Part shown: one piece after another, positions 16,336-22,601 of the stretch
Layout of the letters: every line of letters begins with the position of its first letter
Numbering within the stretch: position 1 is the first letter of the stretch
NCBI GenBank assembly: GCA_002372505.1
Contig: DFGY01000128.1
Coordinates: 1 to 22,601, forward strand
Origin: Firmicutes bacterium UBA3738
GTDB taxonomy: Bacteria; Bacillota; Clostridia; Peptostreptococcales; Anaerovoracaceae
Direction: 5' to 3'
Length of the DNA stretch: 22,601 nt
The notes under the pieces: generated by a model
What the model saw: only the letters and a program-made list of their open reading frames with translations
Database searches by the model: none
What the model was told of the DNA's origin: nothing
Translations under genes and position numbers: made by a program

Positions 16336-16344
16336 ATTATACCA
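16336..16344 (-). promoter_or_regulatory. Extended -10 promoter of the asp23-nusB cluster
   Basis: On the minus strand TGGTATAAT is a perfect extended -10 element (TGnTATAAT). At the optimal 17-bp distance the -35 position holds only TATAAA, inside the dnaJ terminator hairpin. Transcription should begin about 7 nt downstream, at or next to the start codon at 16328. Confidence 0.65.
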
Positions 16345-16345
16345 T

Positions 16346-16375
16346 AAAAAAAGAACAGTTTATATCTGTTCTTTT
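16346..16375 (-). terminator. Intrinsic terminator of the hrcA-dnaJ operon
   Basis: AAAAGAACAG and CTGTTCTTTT (arms 16366-16375 and 16349-16358) form a perfect 10-bp stem with a 7-nt loop. On the minus strand it ends in a run of seven T. It lies 12 nt past the dnaJ stop codon and overlaps the -35 region of the next promoter. Confidence 0.85.
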
Positions 16376-16387
16376 AATATTCCGGGA

Positions 16388-17536
16388 TTATGAAAACAGT
16401 TCTTTAATTGTCTTCATGAATTTGCTCTTGCCCTTGTAGCAGTTTTCATCCAGTTCCTTGCCCATAGCTTCGATGGCTTCCTTCTGCTTTGAAGTGAGCT
16501 TGGTAGGTACCTCAAGGTCAACCTTGACGTAAAGGTCTCCTTTTCTTCCACCTCTCGGGTTGGCGATGCCCTTACCCTTAAGGCGGAATATGGTGCCCGG
16601 CTGAGTACCGGCCGGAACTTTATACTTAATCTTTTCCTCCAGAGTAGGAACTGTAATTTCAGCCCCAAGTGCCGCCTGCTCAAAGCTTATAGGTATCTCA
16701 AGCTGCAGGTCGCTGCCTCTGCGCTTAAATACCTTGTGCGGTCTTACAGTGAGAACTATGTAAAGATCTCCGTTGGGGCCGCCGTTTGTCCCCGGCTCTC
16801 CCTGTCCTCTCAGAGGAATAATGGAATCGTTGTCAACTCCTGCAGGAATGTTTACGGAAATGGTTACGGTCTTTTTAACCTGTCCCGTGCCGCCGCAGTT
16901 GGAGCAAGGCTTTTCGATAATCTGACCTGTGCCGCCGCAACGGTCGCAAGGCTGTACGCTGTCAAAGGCTCCGAAGGGAGTCCTCTGGGAAGTGTGAATC
17001 TGGCCGCTGCCTCCGCACTTTGGACACTCAGCCTTGCTGGTGCCCGGCTCTGCTCCCGTGCCGCCGCACTTCTCGCACTTAACGTACTTGCTGACTTTTA
17101 TATCCTTCTTCACACCAAAAGCAGCCTCTTCGAAGGTAATGGTCATGGACTGCTGAATGTCCCTGCCCTTCATAGGACCGTTTCTGCGCTGACGGAAACC
17201 GCCACCGCCGCCTCCGAACATTCCGCCGAACATGTCAAAAATATCCTCGAAGCCGCCGAATCCACCCTGGAATCCGCCACCGGCTCCGCCGAATCCTGCG
17301 TTAGGATCTACTCCGGCATGACCGAACTGGTCGTAAAGCTTTTTCTTTTCAGGGTCGGAAAGAATGCTGTAAGCTTCATTTATTTCTTTAAATGCAGCTT
17401 CAGCGGACTTATCACCCGGATTTTTATCCGGGTGATATTTCATCGCCATTTTTCTGAAAGCCTTTTTAATTTCGTCTTCCGAAGCCCCTTTCTTTAAGCC
17501 AAGGACCTCGTAGTAATCACGCTTTTGTTCAGCCAT
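16388..17536 (-). CDS. dnaJ: Chaperone protein DnaJ
   Basis: DnaJ is the Hsp40 co-chaperone that delivers substrates to DnaK and stimulates its ATPase. The 382-residue protein has a complete type I layout: J domain (1-70, HPD at 35-37), Gly/Phe-rich linker (about 75-115), four CxxCxGxG zinc repeats (CEKCGGTG, CPKCGGSG, CDRCGGTG, CSNCGGTG) and the C-terminal substrate-binding and dimerisation domains. Its ATG directly follows the dnaK stop codon with no spacer (TAAATG), so translation is probably coupled. It is the last gene of the heat-shock operon. Confidence 0.98.
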   Translation of the reverse strand: MAEQKRDYYEVLGLKKGASEDEIKKAFRKMAMKYHPDKNPGDKSAEAAFKEINEAYSILSDPEKKKLYDQFGHAGVDPNAGFGGAGGGFQGGFGGFEDIFDMFGGMFGGGGGGFRQRRNGPMKGRDIQQSMTITFEEAAFGVKKDIKVSKYVKCEKCGGTGAEPGTSKAECPKCGGSGQIHTSQRTPFGAFDSVQPCDRCGGTGQIIEKPCSNCGGTGQVKKTVTISVNIPAGVDNDSIIPLRGQGEPGTNGGPNGDLYIVLTVRPHKVFKRRGSDLQLEIPISFEQAALGAEITVPTLEEKIKYKVPAGTQPGTIFRLKGKGIANPRGGRKGDLYVKVDLEVPTKLTSKQKEAIEAMGKELDENCYKGKSKFMKTIKELFS

Positions 17537-19417
17537 TTACTTTTCCTCATCATCAACAACTTCGTAGTCGGCGTCCACAACATTGTCACCTTCCGGAGCC
17601 TGCTGTCCCATGTTGGGGTCGGCGCCCATGTTACCCATGTCCGGACCTGCGCCTGCAGCACCTGCACCACCCTGTGTAGCCTGTGCCTGCTGGTACATCT
17701 TAGCGGAAATTGTGTGGAACTGCTCTGTCAGGGCTTCTGTCTTAGCCTTGATTTCGTCTACGCTGCCGTTTTCAAGAGCGTTCTTAAGGTCGTCCTTGGC
17801 TGCGTTGATCTGCTGCTGCTCGTCGGCGGACAGGTTGTCGCCAAGATCCTTAACGTTCTTCTCTGTTTCATATACCAATGTTTCGGCCTGGTTTCTGACC
17901 TCAACTTCTTCCTTCTTCTTCTTGTCTTCCTCGGCAAATCTTTCAGCTTCCTTTACCTTAGCTTCGATTTCATCGTCGGAGAGCTTCGTTGAAGATGTAA
18001 TTGTAATCTGCTGTGATTTACCTGTGCCCATATCCTTGGCGCTTACATTTACGATACCGTTTGCGTCGATGTCGAATGTAACCTCGATCTGAGGAATGCC
18101 ACGGGGTGCCGGCGGAATACCGGAAAGCTGGAATCTTCCAAGTGTTACGTTGTCTGAAGCCATGTCTCTTTCACCCTGCATTACGTGAATGTCTACAGCT
18201 GTCTGGTTGTCAGCGGCAGTTGAGAAAATCTGACTCTTCTTTGTAGGAATAGTAGTGTTTCTCTCAATAAGCTTTGTGGCAACGCCGCCCAGTGTTTCGA
18301 TTGACAGTGACAGTGGAGTTACATCCAGGAGGAGTACGTCGTTTACTTCACCTGTAAGTACGCCGGCCTGAATGGCAGCACCGATTGCTACGCACTCGTC
18401 AGGGTTAATGCCCTTGAATGGCTCTTTGCCTGTAATTTTATTTACAGCTTCCTGTACAGCCGGGATTCTTGTGGAACCGCCTACCAGGATAACCTTTGTA
18501 ATGTCGCTGTTTGTAACGCCTGCATCAGCCATAGCCTTCTTCATAGGCTCAATTGTCTTTTCAACAAGGTCTGCTGTCAGGTTGTCGAATGTAGCTCTTG
18601 TAATGTCCATGTCCAGGTGGAGAGGACCATTGTCGCTTACTGAAATAAAGGGCAGGTTTACATTTGTAGTCTGTGAACTTGAAAGCTCTTTCTTAGCCTT
18701 TTCAGCAGCTTCCTTAAGTCTCTGGTGAGCCATTTTGTCTGCTCTAAGGTCAACGCCATTCTGCTTTGCAAACTCATCTGCAATGTAGTTAAGCAGCTTT
18801 TCGTCGAAGTCGTCGCCGCCCAGCTTGTTGTTACCGTTTGTAGCCAGTACTTCGAATACGCCATCGCCAAGTTCCATAATGGATACGTCGAAGGTACCGC
18901 CGCCCAGGTCGTAAACCAGAACTTTGTGTGAAGCGTCTTCCTTGTCAAGGCCGTATGCCAGTGCAGCAGCCGTAGGCTCGTTGATGATTCTCTTTACATC
19001 CAGGCCTGCAATTTTACCTGCATCCTTTGTAGCCTGCTTCTGGCTGTCTGTAAAGTAAGCCGGTACAGTAATTACGGCTTCTGTTACAGGTTCGCCAAGA
19101 TATGCCTCGGCATCTGCCTTAAGCTTTGCCAGTACCATGGCTGAAATGTCCTGAGGTGTGTAATCTTTGTCGTCGATTTTTACACTGTAGGTCTCACCCA
19201 TGTGTCTCTTGATTGAAGAAATTGTTCTGTCCGGATTTGTTACAGCCTGTCTTTTAGCTGTCTCGCCTACCAGTCTTTCTCCGTTCTTTGCAAAACCAAC
19301 TACTGACGGAGTTGTTCTTGCGCCTTCTGCGTTTGTGATAACTGTCGGATCTCCACCCTCTAAAACAGCTACGCAGCTGTTAGTGGTTCCTAAATCAATT
19401 CCTATTACTTTTCCCAT
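17537..19417 (-). CDS. dnaK: Chaperone protein DnaK (Hsp70)
   Basis: DnaK is the ATP-dependent Hsp70 chaperone. The 626-residue protein begins with GKVIGIDLGTTNSCVAV, shows ATPase motifs VPAYFTDSQ, NEPTAAALAYGLDK, VYDLGGGTFDVSI and LVGGSTRIPAVQ, the interdomain linker with VLLLDVTPLSLSIETLGG, a substrate-binding domain and a helical lid ending in a Gln/Gly/Ala-rich tail with a terminal acidic stretch. It lacks the 24-residue insertion of proteobacterial DnaK, as expected for a Gram-positive. AAGGAG precedes the ATG. The 74-nt gap to grpE is the longest within this operon and holds a small AT-only hairpin. Confidence 0.99.
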   Translation of the reverse strand: MGKVIGIDLGTTNSCVAVLEGGDPTVITNAEGARTTPSVVGFAKNGERLVGETAKRQAVTNPDRTISSIKRHMGETYSVKIDDKDYTPQDISAMVLAKLKADAEAYLGEPVTEAVITVPAYFTDSQKQATKDAGKIAGLDVKRIINEPTAAALAYGLDKEDASHKVLVYDLGGGTFDVSIMELGDGVFEVLATNGNNKLGGDDFDEKLLNYIADEFAKQNGVDLRADKMAHQRLKEAAEKAKKELSSSQTTNVNLPFISVSDNGPLHLDMDITRATFDNLTADLVEKTIEPMKKAMADAGVTNSDITKVILVGGSTRIPAVQEAVNKITGKEPFKGINPDECVAIGAAIQAGVLTGEVNDVLLLDVTPLSLSIETLGGVATKLIERNTTIPTKKSQIFSTAADNQTAVDIHVMQGERDMASDNVTLGRFQLSGIPPAPRGIPQIEVTFDIDANGIVNVSAKDMGTGKSQQITITSSTKLSDDEIEAKVKEAERFAEEDKKKKEEVEVRNQAETLVYETEKNVKDLGDNLSADEQQQINAAKDDLKNALENGSVDEIKAKTEALTEQFHTISAKMYQQAQATQGGAGAAGAGPDMGNMGADPNMGQQAPEGDNVVDADYEVVDDEEK

Positions 19418-19447
19418 TTTTCTTTCTCCTTCTTTTTTATATTTTTG

Positions 19448-19465
19448 ATTTGTTTTTTTACAAAT
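19448..19465. repeat. AT-rich inverted repeat between grpE and dnaK
   Basis: ATTTGT (19448-19453) and ACAAAT (19460-19465) are 6-bp inverted arms with a T6 loop, about 30 nt upstream of the dnaK start. The stem is weak and has no proper U-tract on the minus strand. It could mark an mRNA processing or stability point but may also be chance in AT-rich sequence. Confidence 0.25.
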
Positions 19466-19491
19466 AAATTAACTGTTTTAATTTGGGGCTT

Positions 19492-20127
19492 TTAGTTTGC
19501 CACCTTGACCATGCTGGCTCTGATGACTCGGCCGTTAAGCATATATCCCTTTTGGAGGACTTCGCTGACCTTGCCGCTTTCAACCTTATCCGTGTCTTCC
19601 ATCATTACTGCGTTGTGGAAGTTAGGATCGAAGTCTGCGCCTTCCGCCTCGATTTCCTCAAGGCCGGACTTTGTAAGCACGTCCTTCAGCTGGTTGAATA
19701 TGAGCTCCATGCCCTTCTTGAATCCTTCATCGCCTTCCGCGCTGTCGTCGGCCATGGCTCTTTCGAAATTATCCAGGACATCTATGAGGCCTGTCATTAT
19801 ATTCTCGTTTGCCCGGGCGTATATTTCGCTGCGCTCTCTGTCGGCACGTCTTCTGAAGTTCTGGAAGTCTGCCATGAGTCTCATGTATTTAACATTTAAC
19901 TCTTCGTCTTCTTCGCTGGCTTCATTGCTTGCTTCATTATTGGATTCAGCCTCTGATTCGCCGGCTGATTCTTCGGTATTTTCGGACTCTGTTTCGGCTT
20001 CGGCTTCTTCGTCTGCAGCATCAGCCATATCTCCGGCTTCTGCTTCTACCTGCTCTTCCGATTCCGGCATTCCTTCTCCAATGTCCTCAACGAAGACATT
20101 CCCTTCTTTCTCGCTAATCGTCGTCAT
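19492..20127 (-). CDS. grpE: Nucleotide exchange factor GrpE
   Basis: GrpE dimers release ADP from DnaK. The first 75 residues are a very acidic Glu/Ala/Ser-rich low-complexity tail; the conserved part follows, with KYMRLMADFQNFRRRADRE in the long coiled-coil helix, LIDVLDNFERAM, and the beta-wing domain ending KGYMLNGRVIRASMVKVAN. Two ATGs are adjacent (20130 and 20127); the second is 5 nt from GGAGG and is preferred. Start codon and ribosome site lie inside the last codons of hrcA, so hrcA and grpE overlap. The unusually long acidic N-terminus is poorly conserved in the family. Confidence 0.96.
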   Translation of the reverse strand: MTTISEKEGNVFVEDIGEGMPESEEQVEAEAGDMADAADEEAEAETESENTEESAGESEAESNNEASNEASEEDEELNVKYMRLMADFQNFRRRADRERSEIYARANENIMTGLIDVLDNFERAMADDSAEGDEGFKKGMELIFNQLKDVLTKSGLEEIEAEGADFDPNFHNAVMMEDTDKVESGKVSEVLQKGYMLNGRVIRASMVKVAN

Positions 20128-21160
20128 CATCTCCTCCTGTTATCTGATATGCGTTACTAAGATTATCTGTTAAAAACTCAATTACTGAGGATATTTCGCT
20201 GTATTTCATTCTCGTAGGACCGATTACTCCCAGCTTTCCGACCAGCCGGCCGTCCACATGGTAAGTTGCGGTAATCATACTGCAATCAGCCATGGACTCA
20301 TCGTTGTTCTCAGTGCCGATGGTAATGAGCAGTCCGTCGTCACGCTGAATGAGATGCTTCGTAAAGTCTTCCTTCTTATTTATGAGCTCCATAAACATCT
20401 TGGCACGGTCAATGTCGTTGTACTCCGGAATGTTGAATATGTTTGTCAGTCCGTCCATGTACAGGTTTACGTTTAACATATCCTCCAGGGTCTTCATGAA
20501 GCTGGGCATTACCGACTGTCTCAGCTCGTTCATGGCGGCCACGTCACTGTGAACCGTATCTATAATATCCAGGGTAAGTGCTTCGCTGATGGTCTTGCCC
20601 TTGAATGTATATGTCATATTCTTCGACATGAGAGCCAGGGAATCTTCGTCATATCCATTCTTCAGCTTTAAGGCCATGTTTGAAACCTTGCCGCTCTCGG
20701 AAACGATCATGAGGACTATGGTTCTCTCGTCTACAGGCAGCAGGTTTATGAACCTCAGCACATCCTGATCCTGCTTCGGAGTCATGGCGAAGGAAGTAAG
20801 ATTCGTAATGTTCGACAGTAACTTCGCCGCATATTCAACGGTCTTATCCAGCTCCCTCACATTGGAATAAAGCTCTTCCGCAATTCTGGCCTTCTCCTCC
20901 TCCGGCAGCTCATACTTGTTCATCAGGTCATTGACGTACAGTCTGTAAGCCTGCTGGGAAGGCACCCTGCCTGCCGAAGTGTGAGGATGTGTCAGGTAAC
21001 CCATCTCTTCAAGGTCCGACATTTCATTCCTGATGGTCGCCGGACTCACACCCAGATCGTACTTCTTGGATAAAGTCCTGGAACCTACCGGCTCTGCAGT
21101 TGTAACAAAGTCGTGAATAATCGCCTGGAGTATTTTCAGTTTTCTTTCATTTAAATCCAT
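20114..21160 (-). CDS. hrcA: Heat-inducible transcription repressor HrcA
   Basis: HrcA is the repressor that binds CIRCE operators and controls class I heat-shock genes. The N-terminal winged helix is clear (LNERKLKILQAI, TAEPVGSRTLSKKYDLGVSP, ATIRNEMSDLEEMGYLTHPH, TSAGRVPSQQAYRLYV), followed by the GAF-like effector domain with LLITIGTEN and LGVIGPTRMKYSEI near the end. I place the start at ATG 21160 (348 residues), which has AGGAAGTGA upstream. A start at 21190 would lie inside the CIRCE operator and is unlikely. The protein ends in five aspartates whose codons double as the ribosome site and start of grpE. Autoregulation through the operator in its own leader is expected. Confidence 0.97.
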   Translation of the reverse strand: MDLNERKLKILQAIIHDFVTTAEPVGSRTLSKKYDLGVSPATIRNEMSDLEEMGYLTHPHTSAGRVPSQQAYRLYVNDLMNKYELPEEEKARIAEELYSNVRELDKTVEYAAKLLSNITNLTSFAMTPKQDQDVLRFINLLPVDERTIVLMIVSESGKVSNMALKLKNGYDEDSLALMSKNMTYTFKGKTISEALTLDIIDTVHSDVAAMNELRQSVMPSFMKTLEDMLNVNLYMDGLTNIFNIPEYNDIDRAKMFMELINKKEDFTKHLIQRDDGLLITIGTENNDESMADCSMITATYHVDGRLVGKLGVIGPTRMKYSEISSVIEFLTDNLSNAYQITGGDDDDD

Positions 21161-21179
21161 AACATCACTTCCTTTGCTG

Positions 21180-21206
21180 TTAGCACTCAATAAAAGAGAG
21201 TGCTAA
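21180..21206. promoter_or_regulatory. CIRCE operator
   Basis: TTAGCACTC (21180-21188), a 9-nt spacer and GAGTGCTAA (21198-21206) reproduce the canonical CIRCE element exactly. It lies in the 5' leader of the hrcA operon, starting about 5 nt after the predicted transcription start and ending about 20 nt before the start codon. It is the binding site of HrcA encoded just downstream. Confidence 0.98.
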
Positions 21207-21217
21207 CTTCTATACCT

Positions 21218-21246
21218 AATTTAGCACTCCCATTCCCACTTGTCAA
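21218..21246 (-). promoter_or_regulatory. Sigma-A promoter of the hrcA-grpE-dnaK-dnaJ operon
   Basis: On the minus strand a perfect -35 TTGACA (21246-21241) is followed by a 17-bp spacer and -10 TAAATT (21223-21218), predicting a start near 21211, immediately upstream of the CIRCE element. The strong -35 and canonical spacing make this the likely vegetative heat-shock operon promoter. Confidence 0.75.
21221..21229. promoter_or_regulatory. Extra CIRCE half-site over the promoter
   Basis: TTAGCACTC on the plus strand (GAGTGCTAA on the minus strand) is an exact ninth-base copy of one CIRCE arm. It covers the end of the promoter spacer and the first three bases of the -10. It lies 14 nt from the nearest arm of the full CIRCE element and 41 bp, about four helical turns, from the equally oriented arm. 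Confidence 0.6.
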
Positions 21247-21295
21247 CAATATTTAGTATTTTTTAGGAAAAACGTTTCACGGGGACAGGCTATAA

Positions 21296-21601
21296 TCAAT
21301 CGTCGTATTCCGTATATTCGTTGGGATCGTTTTCCTCTTCCATTAGTTTGCGGATGTGAGCCATACGCTCTTTTTCGATACGCTCGTTGTTTTCGATTAT
21401 TCTCTGAATGATAAGCTTGTCGAATACTACCAGCAGCATCAGGGTCAGTCCGATAAAAATTATTACTCCGAACATAATGGCCCAGTATCCTGTGATGCCG
21501 CCGCCTCTGATAGCCAGTATTGCCAGGAATATTCCCAATAGCGGGCATACGAAAAACTGTCCTATATTTTTAATATGATCAACATCGTAAGTATTTTTCA
21601 T
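21296..21601 (-). CDS. Small membrane protein with two helices, unknown
   Basis: I do not recognise a family for this 101-residue protein. It has a short polar N-terminus, a first hydrophobic segment at about 14-31, a Gly-rich turn (RGGGITG), a second at about 39-65, and a charged, probably helical C-terminal tail ending in an acidic stretch. With two helices both termini should be on the same side of the membrane. It begins 3 nt after the deacylase-like gene, using the GGAG of that gene's last codons as ribosome site, so the two form an operon. Its stop codon is about 50 nt upstream of the hrcA promoter. Confidence 0.75.
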   Translation of the reverse strand: MKNTYDVDHIKNIGQFFVCPLLGIFLAILAIRGGGITGYWAIMFGVIIFIGLTLMLLVVFDKLIIQRIIENNERIEKERMAHIRKLMEEENDPNEYTEYDD

Positions 21602-21604
21602 TTT

Positions 21605-22540
21605 TTATAGCTCCATTCCTTCCGGTTTTCTAAGTCTCTGATGTTTGAATACGGGCACGCCGTACTTCTCAGCAATGTTTCTGGCCAGGTCCTTGTAGCA
21701 GGCCTTGGCTTTGTCGTGCATTACCACTGCTTCAATGCCGCCTTCAATGGCTTCTACGCAATTGACGGCTTTCTGGAATCCTTCTTCGTTTTCGTACTCG
21801 CCGGTTACCAGCCACTGGTTAGCCAGAATGTGGGTCACTCCAAAGGCGTCGTTATCCCACTCCGTAAATACTGCCTGTGCGAAGTTGGGATCGAAGTGTA
21901 CGCCGCCGACGCAGAGAAGATTGTGAACTGTCCTGCCGTCGTCTTTGAATATATCCATAAGGGAAAGGGCCAGGGCTTTGCAGGCCTTCTCGTCTCCCCA
22001 GCTGGATTCGTCGCTGCCAACTTCCAGGTCCATTATAGGTACGGGATACTCAGGAATCAGCTCCGGATGACCGATGCCGTTGTGTACTCCCGACCAGTGA
22101 GTGCCTTCTGTGTGAACCCGGTACTCTTCCATTCCCAGTTCATCCAGATGCCTTCTCATGCCGTACATAACGTTTCTCATAAGCCTTGGCTTTTCCGGCG
22201 CGAAGTAGCCGGAGTCCATGTCTCCTATTGAGTGGCATGTGAGAACGTTAGGCTCCGCAGCTGCACCTTCGTGCCAGGTAACCATGCCGGCCACGTCGAA
22301 GTCTGCGTAGTGCTCGTTCATGAATGGCAGATACTTTGGATAGTCCAGGCACACCGCTCTGTCCGTGGGAACGAAGTGGAATTCATTGCCCTCCTCGTCA
22401 ACATATCTATACGCATCCTTGCCATCTATAGTCTTAATGGTGGTCTCAGCGAGATAACCCTCTTCCCTCAGAACCTTCCATACGTTGTAATGCACATGAC
22501 CCCAATCCTCATTGAACGCAATGTAATATACAGCTTTCAT
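21605..22540 (-). CDS. DTD2/GEK1-type D-aminoacyl-tRNA deacylase homologue
   Basis: This 311-residue protein matches the archaeal and plant D-aminoacyl-tRNA deacylase 2 family, which hydrolyses D-amino acids from mischarged tRNA and is unrelated to bacterial Dtd. The visible family blocks, in order, are WHEGAAAEPNVLTCHSIGD (89-107; SRHrSesgxPxLTvHxxGN in archaea), EGTHWSG (145-151; the THHGP region), the EVGSDESSWGDEKA block (173-186; EIGSTExxWxDExA) and GGVHFDPNFAQAV (212-224; GGGHYAPRFT). Histidines expected at the metal and active site are retained in these blocks. GAGGTGA precedes the ATG. It is followed at 3 nt by a small membrane protein. Alignments are from memory of the family; substrate specificity in this organism is inference. 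Confidence 0.8.
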   Translation of the reverse strand: MKAVYYIAFNEDWGHVHYNVWKVLREEGYLAETTIKTIDGKDAYRYVDEEGNEFHFVPTDRAVCLDYPKYLPFMNEHYADFDVAGMVTWHEGAAAEPNVLTCHSIGDMDSGYFAPEKPRLMRNVMYGMRRHLDELGMEEYRVHTEGTHWSGVHNGIGHPELIPEYPVPIMDLEVGSDESSWGDEKACKALALSLMDIFKDDGRTVHNLLCVGGVHFDPNFAQAVFTEWDNDAFGVTHILANQWLVTGEYENEEGFQKAVNCVEAIEGGIEAVVMHDKAKACYKDLARNIAEKYGVPVFKHQRLRKPEGMEL

Positions 22541-22576
22541 TCCGATTCACCTCTTTCATAAAATTCAACTTCGGAC

Positions 22577-22585
22577 ATAATATCA
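22577..22585 (-). promoter_or_regulatory. Candidate extended -10 promoter of the deacylase-like gene
   Basis: On the minus strand TGATATTAT fits an extended -10 (TGnTATTAT) and predicts a start near 22570, about 30 nt before the start codon. The -35 region would fall beyond the window edge, so the promoter cannot be fully assessed. Confidence 0.45.
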
Positions 22586-22601
22586 CATAAGCAAAAATGT
22601 G

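Noticed and set aside
16414..16683. A minus-strand 89-codon frame inside dnaJ
   Set aside because: It lies in another frame of the dnaJ coding sequence, has no family resemblance, and dnaJ is unambiguous.
18658..18948. A minus-strand 96-codon frame inside dnaK
   Set aside because: It is an alternative frame of the highly conserved dnaK ATPase region, with no ribosome site or recognisable product.
19505..20173. A plus-strand 222-codon frame opposite grpE and the end of hrcA
   Set aside because: It is the Ser/Ala/Leu-rich antisense image of the acidic GrpE N-terminus, a common artefact of skewed codon use.
21161..21190. A longer HrcA reading frame starting at ATG 21190
   Set aside because: The extra ten codons run through the CIRCE operator and lack a ribosome site, while ATG 21160 has AGGAAGTGA upstream and begins with the conserved family sequence.
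21243..21548. A minus-strand 101-codon frame overlapping the small membrane protein
   Set aside because: It runs through the hrcA promoter, has an implausible composition, and competes with a frame that has a ribosome site and clear membrane segments.

Overview
The window is a chromosomal housekeeping segment of a low-to-moderate GC Gram-positive bacterium, most probably a clostridial member of the Bacillota. The reasons are an HrcA/CIRCE-controlled hrcA-grpE-dnaK-dnaJ operon, Gram-positive-type LexA boxes in front of a YneA-like LysM protein, an Asp23/YqhY-nusB-xseA-xseB-ispA-dxs-tlyA gene order, and a YnbB-type PLP enzyme downstream of miaA. Every supported gene lies on the minus strand, so transcription runs from high to low coordinates. 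I see no phage, insertion sequence, CRISPR array, rRNA or tRNA.

Layout in the direction of transcription. (1) 22540-21296: a homologue of the archaeal/plant DTD2 (GEK1) D-aminoacyl-tRNA deacylase and a small two-helix membrane protein. (2) 21246-16388: a sigma-A promoter with a CIRCE operator plus a third CIRCE half-site, then hrcA, grpE, dnaK and dnaJ, closed by an intrinsic terminator. (3) 16345-811: an extended -10 promoter that abuts the start codon of an Asp23-family gene, followed by fifteen genes that overlap or are at most 19 nt apart: asp23-like, nusB, a TsaD/Kae1 paralogue, xseA, xseB, ispA, dxs, tlyA, mutS, mutL, miaA, a tyrosine recombinase, an unknown acidic four-cysteine protein, a YnbB-type PLP enzyme and a TVP38/DedA-family membrane protein. 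(4) 810-1: terminator-like palindromes, a promoter overlaid by three LexA-type boxes about 30 bp apart, a LysM membrane protein resembling the SOS division inhibitor YneA, and an AT-rich tail with further hairpins.

Functionally the segment groups proteostasis (region 2), antitermination, DNA repair, isoprenoid supply, and rRNA and tRNA modification (region 3), and an SOS-inducible cell-envelope protein (region 4). Nothing here is clearly an undescribed system. The points that most deserve a second look are the archaeal-type deacylase homologue, the divergent TsaD paralogue inside the xse operon, the unknown four-Cys protein, the triple LexA-box promoter, the three-half-site CIRCE region and the apparently leaderless start of the 15-gene cluster.
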